A stretch of DNA of 60,516 bases, from the NCBI GenBank assembly GCA_021372575.1, contig JAJFUE010000139.1:1-60516 (forward strand). The letters are read 5' to 3'. The notes under the pieces are model-generated. The model was not told where the DNA came from, ran no database searches, and saw nothing but the letters and a program-made list of their open reading frames with translations. This document shows, in pieces, positions 35,315-47,570 of this stretch (position 1 is its first letter; each line of letters begins with the position of its first letter). Made by a program: the position numbers and the translations under genes. This DNA is from a bacterium. Its GTDB lineage: Bacteria; Sumerlaeota; Sumerlaeia; MVZB01.

Positions 35315-35705
35315 CTTCGTGCATCCTTTCCGTCACGTGGTCGAGAATTTCGCGTTCCGTGATGCCATACGCCTTGGCCTCGGCAACGACGCGCCCGAAG
35401 AGCTCGTCGAGCTTGGCGGTTTTCTGCGCGCGGGTCAGCCGAACCGTCCCGTTCGTCAACGCCGCCACAAATGAGCCATCGCCGCGCCGGCCGGCAATGA
35501 TCCCCTTGAGGTCGAGCTCGCGGTAGGCCTTGGCGACCGTGTTGGGATTGATCTTGAGCCGCTCGGCGAGCTCCTTGATCGTCGGCAGGCGGTCCCCCTC
35601 GCGCAGCGTCCCCCTGCCGATTTCGAAAAACAGCAAGTTCACGATCTGCCGATAGACCGGGATTCCCGATGAAAAATCGATTGTCCAATCCGCAAAATCC
35701 GCCAT
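35307..35705 (-). CDS. GntR-family regulator, YtrA type
   Basis: A 132-residue repressor-like protein. The start at 35705 follows GGAGAG; an upstream frame extension would read through the promoter. Residues 10-80 form the GntR winged helix (GIPVYRQIVNLLFFEIGRGT, EGDRLPTIKELAERLKINPN, TVAKAYRELDLKGIIAGRRG). Only about 50 residues follow, without a ligand-binding domain, as in the YtrA subfamily, which usually controls adjacent membrane transport genes. Coupled to the DUF6159 membrane-protein gene. A perfect palindrome sits at its own promoter, suggesting autorepression. Confidence 0.92.
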   Translation of the reverse strand: MADFADWTIDFSSGIPVYRQIVNLLFFEIGRGTLREGDRLPTIKELAERLKINPNTVAKAYRELDLKGIIAGRRGDGSFVAALTNGTVRLTRAQKTAKLDELFGRVVAEAKAYGITEREILDHVTERMHEDE

Positions 35706-35720
35706 TGTCTGCTCTCCAAC

Positions 35721-35741
35721 TTTTACTAGTAAAATAGTATA
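35721..35741 (-). promoter_or_regulatory. Putative -10 box and GntR operator
   Basis: On the minus strand TATACT (35736-35741) is followed at once by the perfect 14-base palindrome TTTTACTAGTAAAA (35721-35734), which would cover the transcription start. It lies 16 bases before the GntR start codon. Placement and symmetry fit a dimeric GntR autoregulator. No good -35 box was seen. Confidence 0.6.
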
Positions 35742-35805
35742 ATAGGATTGGACCGCACGCAAGGAAAAATGAAGGGATATTAAAAATGGGATTCGTTCAG
35801 GAGGG

Positions 35806-35830
35806 TGGGTCGGGTCTTCGACCCAACGTC
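35806..35830. repeat. Dispersed palindrome GGGTCGGGTCTTCGACCCAA
   Basis: A copy of the GTCGGGTC-TTC-GACCC family, located between the divergent-facing ends of the GntR promoter and the Fic gene 3' end. Other copies are at 3386, 20303 and 60248. Confidence 0.8.
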
Positions 35831-35877
35831 TTCAATCACCCGGCTTCGGCCAGCAAGTCGGCATATTACCCCTATTA

Positions 35878-36936
35878 TTACCTCTTTTTAGGGGTATTAC
35901 CCTTTTTCCAACGAGCACCCGGTCCATGACCAAGTGAAACGATCTTGTTTTCTGTCTTCATCCTGCGCAGCACGGCCCGGATCATGTCGCGGCTGACGTT
36001 CGGGCAGGCGCGTTGCAATTCGGCGAACGTAAATTCGCCCGGCAAGCTCGCGATCGCATTTTCAACCTGCTGCGTCTTGCTTCCCTTGGGCGTTTTGAGC
36101 TGCGTCAGCCGCGACTCGAATTCCTTGTAAGCCTGTTTTAAAATAAAGAGCAAATAATTGACGTAAGGCCATGGATCCTGTTTGCCCTGGTGCCAGCCTT
36201 TTGAACTTGCATCCAGCGTTTCGTAGTAGCGTTCCTTGTTCTCTTCGATCAGACGCTCAAGGCTGATGTATCGGCCAACCTCAAAACCCAGTTGATAGAG
36301 CTGGAGCAGCAACAGCAGGCGCGAGACGCGTCCGTTGCCGTCCCGGAACGGATGAATGCAAAGGAAATCAAGATTAAAAACCGCCAACGCTACCAAAGGC
36401 GGAATCCGTCGCTCGCGCATGGATTGATTCCAGGATTGGATCAATCCGCGCAACGCTGCCGGCGTCTCCGCGGCCGAAACGGTTTTAAACCGGATCCGCC
36501 GGCGTCCATCAGGATACGTCTCAATGATGTCGCCCTCTTTTTCCTTATAGCGGCCGGCGTCCCAGATGTCGCCGCGAATCGATCGATGCAGCTCGAGAAC
36601 GATCGCCTCATCGACAACCATCCGCGCGCCATGCTCGTGAATTTTCTTCAGAGCTTGACGGTAGCCGCGAACTTCCTCCTCGTCGCGATCGCGCGGCTGG
36701 GGTTTGCCGAACACCAGCGTCCGCACGCGGGCTTGTTCGACCTCGACGCCTTCGATCCTGTTTGAAGAAACAACGCTCTCGACGATCGCATGTTCGCGAA
36801 GGGCTTTTAACTTTTGCGGCGATTGATGCGTAAACAGTTCCTGCCGGCCTCGTGCTTCAGCCAGATCCGCAAGGTTAAACGAAGCGATCAGCGGCAACTG
36901 CTGCAGCTCATCGTTCAGCTTCTCGAGTGTGTTCAT
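35878..36936 (-). CDS. Fic-domain protein (probable AMP-transferase) with C-terminal winged helix
   Basis: A 352-residue Fic protein. The catalytic loop HPFRDGNGR (195-203) is intact, with the substrate-flap region GRYKEKEGDI before it. An N-terminal inhibitory helix carries SNRIEG (58-63, S-x-x-x-E-G), so it is a class II Fic protein kept off by its own Glu62. About 285-345 is a winged-helix segment (GEFTFAELQRACPNVSRDMI, RAVLRRMKTENKIVSLG). Such chromosomally encoded proteins attach AMP to target proteins; targets here are unknown. No antitoxin gene is adjacent, consistent with built-in inhibition. It stands alone, facing the same way as GntR. Confidence 0.93.
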   Translation of the reverse strand: MNTLEKLNDELQQLPLIASFNLADLAEARGRQELFTHQSPQKLKALREHAIVESVVSSNRIEGVEVEQARVRTLVFGKPQPRDRDEEEVRGYRQALKKIHEHGARMVVDEAIVLELHRSIRGDIWDAGRYKEKEGDIIETYPDGRRRIRFKTVSAAETPAALRGLIQSWNQSMRERRIPPLVALAVFNLDFLCIHPFRDGNGRVSRLLLLLQLYQLGFEVGRYISLERLIEENKERYYETLDASSKGWHQGKQDPWPYVNYLLFILKQAYKEFESRLTQLKTPKGSKTQQVENAIASLPGEFTFAELQRACPNVSRDMIRAVLRRMKTENKIVSLGHGPGARWKKGNTPKKR

Positions 36937-37166
36937 TCAGCATCTCTTTGGCTAAATCGGGTGCAATTCGCTTTGATTTTATCGTTGATGAGGGGATTCA
37001 GGTCAATTGGTAAGTGCGGTTTCGGCCGCGCCAGGCTCAGCGTCGCCGGCGCCCTCCCGGTAATCGCCGGACAAGGCCACGAGGCTCGGGCGGTATTGGG
37101 CGGCGACCAACGCATGTTGCCGGATTTTCACCGGACAGCGCAATGAACGCAATCCTTCTATAAGCC

Positions 37167-38798
37167 CTATCCGTTCGAATACCCGCTGCCCGATAAGAAC
37201 GGCTGGTTGTCGGGGTGGCGGGTTTCGTTGGCGCTGACGACGAAAATCCCGGGGTGGTCCTTGAGCGGGCACATGGACACGCAATTCCCGCAGCCGATGC
37301 ACAAATCCGGATCGACGTGCGGCCGCTTGACCGTCTTTTTGGCGCCCGAGCGATCACGCACCTCCACCTCGATCGTGTAAATCGCCTTGTCGGGGATCGG
37401 GCAGCACTCCTCGCACACCGTGCATTCGCGCTCATGCGCGTAAGGGATGCAGCGCGTCACGTCGAAGACGGCCATGCCGATCTTCGTCTGCTGTTTTGCC
37501 TCGACGGTCAGCGGTTGGATCGCCTCCGTCGGGCAAGCCTGGCCGCACAGGTTGCAGTTATAGTCGCAGCACCCGATCCGCGCCTCCAGCCGCGGCGTCC
37601 ACAGCCCCTCCAGCCCCGCCTCCGTCATCGCGGGTTGAAGCCCGCCCGTCGGGCAAATCTTCATGCACAGGCCGCACGCCGTGCAACGCTGCAAAAACTC
37701 CCGTTCCGCCCGCGCCCCCGGCGGCCGGATCAATCCCGCGTGATAGACCTTGCCGCGCGCCAGCGGGTTGATGCGCAACGCCGCCAGCGCAACCAGCCCG
37801 CCCGCTGCCGACGCGAACAGCGCGCGCCGGGAAATGTCTAGCGGCGCAACGTCAGGATCCTTGCGCAGCGGATTCGCCCACACAAAGCCGAGCCCCGAGC
37901 GCCGGCACGACTCCGAGCAGTTCAGGCACCCCAGGCATTCCGGGGCGATCCACTTGTCGCCCGCGGCGCCGGTCGCCGCGCCGTGGCAGCTTTTCGCGCA
38001 CAGGTCGCATCCGTTGCACGCCTCGCGATCGGTTGCCCGGCGCAGCAGCGGCCGCAATGAAAACACGCCCAGCAGCGCGCCCAGCGGGCAGACATACCGG
38101 CACCAGAACCGCCGCCGCCACGCGTTTAACAGCAACAGCCCCGCAAAGATCGCCAGGATCAGTCCGCCGCCGAGAAAAGCCTGATGAGACGTAACAAACA
38201 CGTGATCGCGCACGAACGCATAAGCCGGCTCGGTGACATATTTCGAGACTGCGTGGACCGCCTTGTTCTCGGATTGCGCCAGCGGCGTGGTGCTTTCCTC
38301 GATCGCCCATTGCGCCGCCGGCAGCACGCCCGCCGTCATGCTGCGATAGGTCAGCACCAGCGGGTCCATCACGCACACCCAATGGCCGCCAAAGACCGCC
38401 ATCGCCAGGAATCCGGCCAGCACGTAATACTTGGCCAGTTGCCCGCGCGTAAAATGGTGGCGCGCCTTGCGGTCGGGCCGAAACAAATCGAACAACCGGC
38501 CCGCCAGATCGTGCAGTGTTCCGAACGGGCAGAACCACCCGCAAAATACACGGCCGAATACAAGCGTGACCGCGATCACGACCAGCGACAACAACGCCCC
38601 CGCGGCCAGCGCATGCGCGGCCAGCGCCGTCGTGATCGCAATCAACGGATCGAGCAGGAAAAACAGCTTCAGGACCGGGCCCGGCACTCCGGAGCGGAAG
38701 CGCGCCGACAGGATCAGCCCGATGAACAGCAGCAGCACCGCGATCTGCACCGCCCGCCGGCAGTTTGTTCCGCTCCAGAATCCGGCCCGGCGCGTCAT
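37167..38798 (-). CDS. Polytopic polyferredoxin, NapH/MauN-like
   Basis: A 543-residue membrane protein for electron transfer. The start at 38798 (MTRRAGFWSG) is fixed by the ATGA overlap with the DUF362 stop; the frame continues upstream but only as antisense of that gene. About five helices in the first 260 residues carry FGRVFCGWFCPFGTLHDLAG and WCRYVCPLGALLG, the paired CxxxCP loops of NapH-type proteins. Then come several 4Fe-4S clusters: CNGCDLCAKSCHG, CLGCLNCSESC, CTACGLCMKICPTG, CNLCGQACP, CTVCEECCP and CIGCGNCVSMCP. A second hydrophobic, Tat-like stretch (ISRRALFASAAGGLVALAAL, about 325-345) splits membrane and soluble halves, suggesting that two ancestral proteins were fused. It probably moves electrons between the quinone pool and a periplasmic partner. 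Confidence 0.9.
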   Translation of the reverse strand: MTRRAGFWSGTNCRRAVQIAVLLLFIGLILSARFRSGVPGPVLKLFFLLDPLIAITTALAAHALAAGALLSLVVIAVTLVFGRVFCGWFCPFGTLHDLAGRLFDLFRPDRKARHHFTRGQLAKYYVLAGFLAMAVFGGHWVCVMDPLVLTYRSMTAGVLPAAQWAIEESTTPLAQSENKAVHAVSKYVTEPAYAFVRDHVFVTSHQAFLGGGLILAIFAGLLLLNAWRRRFWCRYVCPLGALLGVFSLRPLLRRATDREACNGCDLCAKSCHGAATGAAGDKWIAPECLGCLNCSESCRRSGLGFVWANPLRKDPDVAPLDISRRALFASAAGGLVALAALRINPLARGKVYHAGLIRPPGARAEREFLQRCTACGLCMKICPTGGLQPAMTEAGLEGLWTPRLEARIGCCDYNCNLCGQACPTEAIQPLTVEAKQQTKIGMAVFDVTRCIPYAHERECTVCEECCPIPDKAIYTIEVEVRDRSGAKKTVKRPHVDPDLCIGCGNCVSMCPLKDHPGIFVVSANETRHPDNQPFLSGSGYSNG

Positions 38799-39739
38799 GA
38801 TACGGCGATCTCTTTCGGCGCGAGCGAACGGTAATCCATCTTGCCCACGCCGCGCTCGGCGCATTTCGGCAGAAACGCGATGTCGGCCGGCTTGTATCCG
38901 GCCAGCTCGGCGCCCCACGCGTCGATCGCGACGGGATCGGTCCCAGCCGCCACGGACCATTTCATCACGACGTCATTCAGGTTGCCGCCCGTGGGCCCGT
39001 GGGCCTTGAGCGTCCGCACGGCATCCAGAATGTGCAGCCGGATTTTGGGCGCCATGAACACGTTGAGATCGGCCAGCCCCGCCGGAATGTCCTGGTGGAT
39101 CAATCCCCGTCGGTCCATCATCCCCATCAGGTTCTTCAGGCACATCGTCATCTGCGCCTGGCCATGATGCTTCAGGATCGGCACGTTGATGATGCCGTCG
39201 CACTCGAGCATTTCGGGATAGACAGGGACCTGATTGAGCGCATTCCCTTTTATGTCCGCGTTCTTGAACCGGGTCTTGTCGAGGTAAACGACCTGCGCAC
39301 CGGCCTTTTCCGCCGCCGCGGCGATCCCGCTCGTGATATAGGTCTTCTGCGCCGGATTGCAGGTGTTGTCGCCCACCTTGACCGTCTTCGCGCCGGCCTC
39401 CAGGCACATCTTGACGACCTCGGCCACGAGCTGCGGATTGGTGTTGCCCGCCTGTTCCGGCTTGCGGTCCCACGCGATGTTCGGCTTGACCCAGATCGTC
39501 TCGCCGGCCTTGACGAACCGCTTCATGCCGCCGAGCGCTTCAACGGCCCGCCGCGCCATCTTGCCTGCGGCTTCGCTGATCTGGTCGCCCGTCATGCCCT
39601 CGGTCTTGCCCGACCATTTGGCGATGGCCATTTTGCCCGTCTTTTCGGCGGCAAAGACACTCGTCGCGTCGAGAATGCCCCCCTGCAAGGCCGCCAACCC
39701 AGCCGCTGTCCTGACCAGAAATTGCCTGCGTGAACTCAT
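38795..39739 (-). CDS. DUF362 protein with Tat signal
   Basis: A 314-residue exported protein. The N-terminus MSSRRQFLVRTAAGLAALQG is a twin-arginine signal. DUF362 features follow: VKPNIAWDRKPEQAGNTNP, GAKTVKVGDNTCNPAQ, NVPILKHHGQAQMTMCLKN, LMGMMDRRGLIH and a C-terminal TDPVAIDAWGAELAGY. DUF362 proteins often carry or accompany ferredoxin domains; here the adjacent, 4-base overlapping gene encodes a polyferredoxin, so the two probably make one redox unit. The substrate is unknown. Confidence 0.9.
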   Translation of the reverse strand: MSSRRQFLVRTAAGLAALQGGILDATSVFAAEKTGKMAIAKWSGKTEGMTGDQISEAAGKMARRAVEALGGMKRFVKAGETIWVKPNIAWDRKPEQAGNTNPQLVAEVVKMCLEAGAKTVKVGDNTCNPAQKTYITSGIAAAAEKAGAQVVYLDKTRFKNADIKGNALNQVPVYPEMLECDGIINVPILKHHGQAQMTMCLKNLMGMMDRRGLIHQDIPAGLADLNVFMAPKIRLHILDAVRTLKAHGPTGGNLNDVVMKWSVAAGTDPVAIDAWGAELAGYKPADIAFLPKCAERGVGKMDYRSLAPKEIAVS

Positions 39740-39761
39740 CGAACTGCTCCCTGTAAGAAGA

Positions 39762-39795
39762 TCCTATCAGTCCTATAAGACCTATAAGCCCTATT
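39762..39795. repeat. 9-mer microsatellite (CCTATAAGA/CCTATCAGT units)
   Basis: Four imperfect 9-base units fill the spacer between the RND adaptor gene and the DUF362 gene. Same family as at 41252, 49185, 51236, 52020 and 60183. Confidence 0.8.
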
Positions 39796-41053
39796 TCTTG
39801 ATGTCAATCCTTGATCCGTCCCTGAGCGCCGTGTTGCCACTGACGATCACGCTTTTCACGCCGCCCAACCCGCCAAGCACCGGCACCCGGCCGCCCACGG
39901 CCTCGCCGACCTGCACGATGTGCTCGCCGGCCTTGTCGCCTTCCGGGCTGAAGACGCGGTCGATCCCCGCGAACGACACGACCGCCTCCGCCGGGACGTG
40001 CGGCACGTTCTCAACCTTGCCGGCCAGCAGGTCCCCCTTGGCGAACGCGCCGGGGCGAAGCTTGCGGTCGGGATTGGCCACGGCGACCTCGATCTCGAAC
40101 GTGCGCGCCACCCGGTCGATGGCCGGATTGATGCGGCTGACAGTTCCCTTGAAAGCCTCGGGATAGCTTTCAACCCGCACGAGGACGGGCTGGCCGAGCT
40201 TCACCTTGGCCAGGTGAAGCTCGGGAACCGTGGCGCGGAACTTGATCGGATCGTCGAGGATCAGGTCAAACATCGCGTCGCCGATGCTCACGTAATTGCC
40301 GGCCGAAACGTAGCGCTTGGTGACCGCGAAATGCTCGTTCGGCGAAATCTGCATCGACTCGGCGCCCGGCGCGCTAACCTGCGTGTCGGCCAGCTTCTGG
40401 CGCGCGGTCTCCAGCACCTTGTTGCGCAGCCGCGCCGCCGCCAGTTGCGAGCGCGCCTCAAGCTGCGCCACCTCGTAATCGCTGCGCGCCACCGAATACG
40501 CCGTCTCCAGGTCGCCCAATTCCTGGTCGCTCATGACCGGCGGTTTCTGCGTGTTCAGCTTGCGGCCGCGCTCATACCGGGCCTTGGCGTTTTCGGCCTG
40601 AAACTTCGCCCGCTCCACCGTGCGGACCTGATCGACGTTGAACGTCCCGGTCGGGACTTCCTTGAGGCCGAGCTTGGACAGCGACTCGTCGAGCGCCGTC
40701 TGGCATTCGTTCACCGCGAGCTGGTAATTGGTCGGATCGATCTGCGCCAGCAGCGCCCCCGGAGGGACCCGGTCGCCCATGTCGGCCTTGACCTGCCGGA
40801 TCTGCCCGGCGACCTTGGCGCTGATCGTCAGTTCCTCGCGCCCGTAGAGCGTGCCCACGATCTTGATGATCTCGTCGATGCCGGCGAATGCCACCGGCGC
40901 GACCTTTACCGGGACCGGCGTCTGGGCCTCGCGCAAGCCACCCTTGCCCCCGTCACGGCCCTCATTTTTGCCGCATGCCGGCAGAACAACAAGAAACGCG
41001 GCCAGGATCAGCCGCGTCGCGGAAGAAACATAACCTGAAACACCCGATTGCAC
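39791..41053 (-). CDS. RND efflux periplasmic adaptor lipoprotein
   Basis: A 420-residue HlyD/AcrA-type membrane fusion protein. The start is taken as the GTG at 41053 (VQSGVSGYVSS), which gives a compact lipoprotein signal with lipobox LPAC (Cys27); the long upstream frame has no coding character. The barrel-sandwich half is VAGQIRQVKADMGDRVPPGA (about 87), then a long helical hairpin with EARSQLAAARLRNKVLETAR, then the returning half and beta-barrel (VRVESYPEAFKGTVSRINPA). It would bridge the RND pump, encoded divergently at 41310, to an outer-membrane channel not present here. Divergent rather than co-oriented placement of adaptor and pump is less usual. Confidence 0.88.
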   Translation of the reverse strand: MQSGVSGYVSSATRLILAAFLVVLPACGKNEGRDGGKGGLREAQTPVPVKVAPVAFAGIDEIIKIVGTLYGREELTISAKVAGQIRQVKADMGDRVPPGALLAQIDPTNYQLAVNECQTALDESLSKLGLKEVPTGTFNVDQVRTVERAKFQAENAKARYERGRKLNTQKPPVMSDQELGDLETAYSVARSDYEVAQLEARSQLAAARLRNKVLETARQKLADTQVSAPGAESMQISPNEHFAVTKRYVSAGNYVSIGDAMFDLILDDPIKFRATVPELHLAKVKLGQPVLVRVESYPEAFKGTVSRINPAIDRVARTFEIEVAVANPDRKLRPGAFAKGDLLAGKVENVPHVPAEAVVSFAGIDRVFSPEGDKAGEHIVQVGEAVGGRVPVLGGLGGVKSVIVSGNTALRDGSRIDIKK

Positions 41054-41251
41054 GGAGAGGACTCTTTCAGCTTGACTTGGCCGGCGCAAAACACACGTTT
41101 GCCAATCGGTCAGGGTATAGCACCCCCGCCGTAAAGGCGTCAACCTTCTTCGATTTGAACGCGCCAAGCCGCCGAAACCTACGGCTTGGGGCGAATATTC
41201 CGCTTCGGCCGCATAAATTTTTCCCGCCGGTTGCGTTTGCATCAATGTACG

Positions 41252-41290
41252 TGATAGGTCCTATAGGGTTTTATAGGTCCTATAGGTCCT
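41252..41290. repeat. 9-mer microsatellite between divergent adaptor and pump genes
   Basis: Units GATAGGTCCTATAGGG and TATAGGTCC twice. It lies inside the shared promoter region, 20 bases before the RND pump start codon; the unit CCTATAGG is itself palindromic. Confidence 0.8.
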
Positions 41291-41309
41291 TCGTGGCTCG
41301 GGTCCGGGT

Positions 41310-44518
<3,209 letters not shown>

Positions 44519-44522
<4 letters not shown>

Positions 44523-44545
44523 GCCGCGTTTGCCAAACGCGGCAT
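44519..44545. repeat. Dispersed GTAG palindrome at the RND pump stop codon
   Basis: GTAGGCCGCGTTTGCCAAAC and GCGGCAT, identical to the copy at 3316. The TAG is the stop codon of the pump gene. The following 170 bases to 44715 show no gene. Confidence 0.9.
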
Positions 44546-44715
44546 GATCGCCGTTGCCGGAAGTTTTGGCCGAATCGATTCCGATGGGGTGCCGGGGCAG
44601 CGCTAGAAACCGCTTTGGAGTGTGGCGGCTTGTGTTTGCCGCTTTGTCCTAACGCAAGCAAAAAACCTTGAAATTCAATGCCGTGCGAGGGTTCTTTGTT
44701 TCGAGAATCCCTTTC

Positions 44716-46266
44716 TCACCGATACAAAAACCACTCTCCCGCCGCATTGCGCGTGCTCCTGAAATAAGCCGTCACATTCATTGCGGCCATCACCTTTTTA
44801 TCCGTTCGCATGCTTTCCGTTCTCCCGTCGCTCCAGCCGGCAAACTCGAAGCCCGGATCCGGCACGGCCGTCACCGCCATCCCGCTCGCTCCAACATTCA
44901 ATGTTTGATAAATGTAATATTTCTTCAGCTCGCCCTCGCTCAACGACCCATGATTCGCGGCGACATACGTCACCCTCAAATTCGGTAGAGCCATCAAATA
45001 AGGATAACCATTCTGAATTCCCCACGTCTTTTCGAAGTCCCAATTTTCAAACGTTGCCTGGGTTCTCATCTGTTGGGTGGTCTTGCTTGTGCCACCATCA
45101 GAAGTTTCCACCTGTGCCGTCTCGTAGTCCCAATATGAATTTGTTGCTTGGGTCTGATTCCAGCCGATCAGCCCTCCGGAATAATTTTTGTCGCTGAGTT
45201 TACCTGTTGAATAACAATTTTTAATGGTTGCCTGTTCAACATCGCCGCACAACCCCCCATAACACAATGAGCCCATATTTACGATGCGTTCGACGAAACC
45301 GGAGGCATAGCAATTCTCAATCACGGCTTCTCTATCGATGCCAGTTAAGCCGCCGGCAACGCAATATCCAGCCGTGTCGCCTGTCGCATAACACAATGAG
45401 ATTGACCCAAGATAAATATTGCCAATCAAACCCCCACTCGCCCAGTAGCCTGATACATTTCCGGTCGCAAAGCATTTCGTCACAGTCGTGTTATTGGAAG
45501 AGCCGATCAGACCGCCGCTTTCATAGGCCCTAACCGCGCTGGTCGAATGGCAATCCGACACCTGATCGGAATTAGTTCTTCCAATCAAGCCGCCTCCGTA
45601 GTGCGACGATGAAACTGTTCCGGAGGTGGCGCAATTCAAGATTGTTCCTTTGCCTGAGGCTCCGACCAATCCGCCCGCGCTGTCAGTCCCAGTCGTTAGA
45701 CCGTCGGCCGCGCATTCCCGGATTACACCATTCGCATTGGCTCCGATGAGCCCGCCGGCAATGTAACCTTCAACAATCCCGCTGGCGCGGCAATTGACGA
45801 CTGTCCCACAGTTATAGCCGGCCAAACACCCCAACTGATCGCCGGAAATCGAGAATCCGACCAGATTCAGGTTGCTCACCCGGGCATTCGATCCGATGTT
45901 TCCGAATAGTCCGTTGATCGCGCTGCTGCGGTTGATCGTGAGGTTTTTGATTGTGTGGCCACTGCCTTCGAAGATGCCGTCAAACGGTGTGATCGGGATG
46001 AATCCTTCCAGTATATCGGTCGTTGTGCCGGGGTCATTCCAGCTCGCGGTCTCCGAGGCGTCGATGTCGTCCATCAGTCGGTAATACTTGCCGGCCGTCC
46101 GACTCGCCTTGGCTTCGTCGCCCAGCCAGACGAGATTTCCGAGTTGCGTCAACTGGTAAGCCGTTGCGGTCGTGAGCCCGTCACCGTGCGCGGGCGGGAC
46201 GGCCGGTTGCGCGAACGCAGCCGAGCATGCGATCCACATGATGCCAACGAACACGCTGATCCTCAT
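44716..46266 (-). CDS. Secreted GLUG-repeat protein
   Basis: A 516-residue exported protein with a Sec signal (MRISVFVGIMWIACSAAFAQ). From about residue 90 to 400 it consists of ten or so ~27-residue repeats of the GLUG kind, seen as SAGGLVGASGKGTILNCATS, YGGGLIGRTNSDQVSDCHST, SGGLIGSSNNTTVTKCFATG, ASGGLIGNIYLGSISLCYAT and YSGGLIGWNQ. Nearly every repeat carries one Cys (NC, KC, NCY), and they would stack as a beta-helix. The C-terminal ~80 residues (VTYVAANHGSLSEGELKKYY, PDPGFEFAGWSDG) form an InlB-B-like repeat. Related proteins are large surface adhesins; this one is short and has no visible anchor. Slightly lower GC than its neighbours. Confidence 0.85.
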   Translation of the reverse strand: MRISVFVGIMWIACSAAFAQPAVPPAHGDGLTTATAYQLTQLGNLVWLGDEAKASRTAGKYYRLMDDIDASETASWNDPGTTTDILEGFIPITPFDGIFEGSGHTIKNLTINRSSAINGLFGNIGSNARVSNLNLVGFSISGDQLGCLAGYNCGTVVNCRASGIVEGYIAGGLIGANANGVIRECAADGLTTGTDSAGGLVGASGKGTILNCATSGTVSSSHYGGGLIGRTNSDQVSDCHSTSAVRAYESGGLIGSSNNTTVTKCFATGNVSGYWASGGLIGNIYLGSISLCYATGDTAGYCVAGGLTGIDREAVIENCYASGFVERIVNMGSLCYGGLCGDVEQATIKNCYSTGKLSDKNYSGGLIGWNQTQATNSYWDYETAQVETSDGGTSKTTQQMRTQATFENWDFEKTWGIQNGYPYLMALPNLRVTYVAANHGSLSEGELKKYYIYQTLNVGASGMAVTAVPDPGFEFAGWSDGRTESMRTDKKVMAAMNVTAYFRSTRNAAGEWFLYR

Positions 46267-46427
46267 GGCCCCGCTCCTCGGTTTGTATTTGCAAACAACG
46301 TGGTTTCTAAAACTTCAGAAAGTCTATATCAACCGCGCGGCAATTGACAGCGATTCGTTCGCCTCCCATTTCCATGGATTCGCCGGCTTGTTTATATGAA
46401 AATTGAATCGAACGTCTTCGCGCGCGG

Positions 46428-47570
46428 GTGATCGAGATGGTCCGGCTCATCCTCAAGAACCTGCTTCGCAACAAAAAGCGCACGGCGCTGACCGTCCTGT
46501 CGTTCGGGTTTTCCCTGTTCCTGCTTGTGGCTCTCGCGACGTTCCTCAACGCCCTCATCAACCCGCCCGAGTCCGACGCCTCGATCCTGCGCCTCGCCGT
46601 GCGCCGCTCGACCTCCCTTGCCGAGCAGATGCCGCTGGCCTACGCCGAGCGCCTCAAGCGCATCCCGCACGTCGCCGACGTCATGCCGCTGCAATGGTTC
46701 GGCGGCTATTACCAGGAACCCCGCAACATGCTGGCCACGTTGGCGCTCGACCCGAAACAATTCCTCGAGTTTTTCCCGGAAATTGAAACCACCCCCGCCG
46801 ACAAGGCCGCCTTCGTCAGCGAGCGCCGCGGCGCGCTCGTCGGCCCCACGATCATGAACCAGTTCGGCTGGCACGTCGGCCAGATGATCACGATCAAGGG
46901 CAACATCTTCCCGGTCGATCTCGAGATCAAAATCGTCGGCACCTACCACAACGTCGAGGAAGAAAACGCGATCTACATCAACTGGGACTACCTCCACGAG
47001 ACCCTCGGCAAGCCCGGCAAGATCGGCGCGTTCTGGGTCAAGGCCGACGCAAAGGAAAACGTCCCCGGCATCGCCGCCGCGATCGACGCCACCTTCCGCA
47101 ACAGCCCCGCCGAGACCAAGACCGAAACCGAGCGCGCGTTCCGCCTCGGCTTCGTCTCCATGCTCGGCAACGTCAAGCTCATCATCGGCTCGATCGCGTG
47201 TGTCGTCGTCTTCACCATGCTCCTCGTCGTCACGAGCACGATGGCGATGACCATCCGCGAGCGCATGCGTGAGGTCGCGATCCTCAAGACGGTCGGCTAC
47301 CGCCGCATTCACATTCTGCTCATGATCGTCGGCGAAGGCCTCGCCATCGCCCTGATGGGCTGGGTTCTTGGCTACCTGTTTTGCGTCGGCCTCGGCCACA
47401 TGGACACCAACCGCATGACGCAAGGGTTCGTCCCCAAGTTCAACCCGCCGGCGATGATTTACGCGCTCACAATGGCCGTCGGCCTGATGATCGGCCTCAT
47501 TTCCGGCCTCATCCCCGGCCTGCAAGCCTCCGCCCTCACGATCAGCGAGGCCATGCGAAAACTGGAGTAA
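46428..47570 (+). CDS. ABC exporter permease, MacB/FtsX type (first)
   Basis: A 380-residue permease with a helix at 20-45 (TALTVLSFGFSLFLLVALAT), a ~200-residue periplasmic domain, and three C-terminal helices in the FtsX-like domain (IACVVVFTMLLVVTSTMAMT, IRERMREVAILKTVGYRRIH, GLMIGLISGLIPGLQASALT). The start is the GTG at 46428; an ATG at 46437 is also possible. With the second permease at 47979, the adaptor at 49244 and the ATPase at 51271 it makes a MacAB-like export system. A 400-base repeat-filled gap separates it from the next permease. Confidence 0.9.
   Translation: MIEMVRLILKNLLRNKKRTALTVLSFGFSLFLLVALATFLNALINPPESDASILRLAVRRSTSLAEQMPLAYAERLKRIPHVADVMPLQWFGGYYQEPRNMLATLALDPKQFLEFFPEIETTPADKAAFVSERRGALVGPTIMNQFGWHVGQMITIKGNIFPVDLEIKIVGTYHNVEEENAIYINWDYLHETLGKPGKIGAFWVKADAKENVPGIAAAIDATFRNSPAETKTETERAFRLGFVSMLGNVKLIIGSIACVVVFTMLLVVTSTMAMTIRERMREVAILKTVGYRRIHILLMIVGEGLAIALMGWVLGYLFCVGLGHMDTNRMTQGFVPKFNPPAMIYALTMAVGLMIGLISGLIPGLQASALTISEAMRKLE

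Noticed and set aside
36937-37166. Possible gene remnant between the Fic and polyferredoxin genes
   Set aside because: GC-rich, but no frame gives a recognisable or conserved-looking product, and the open frames run through neighbouring genes.
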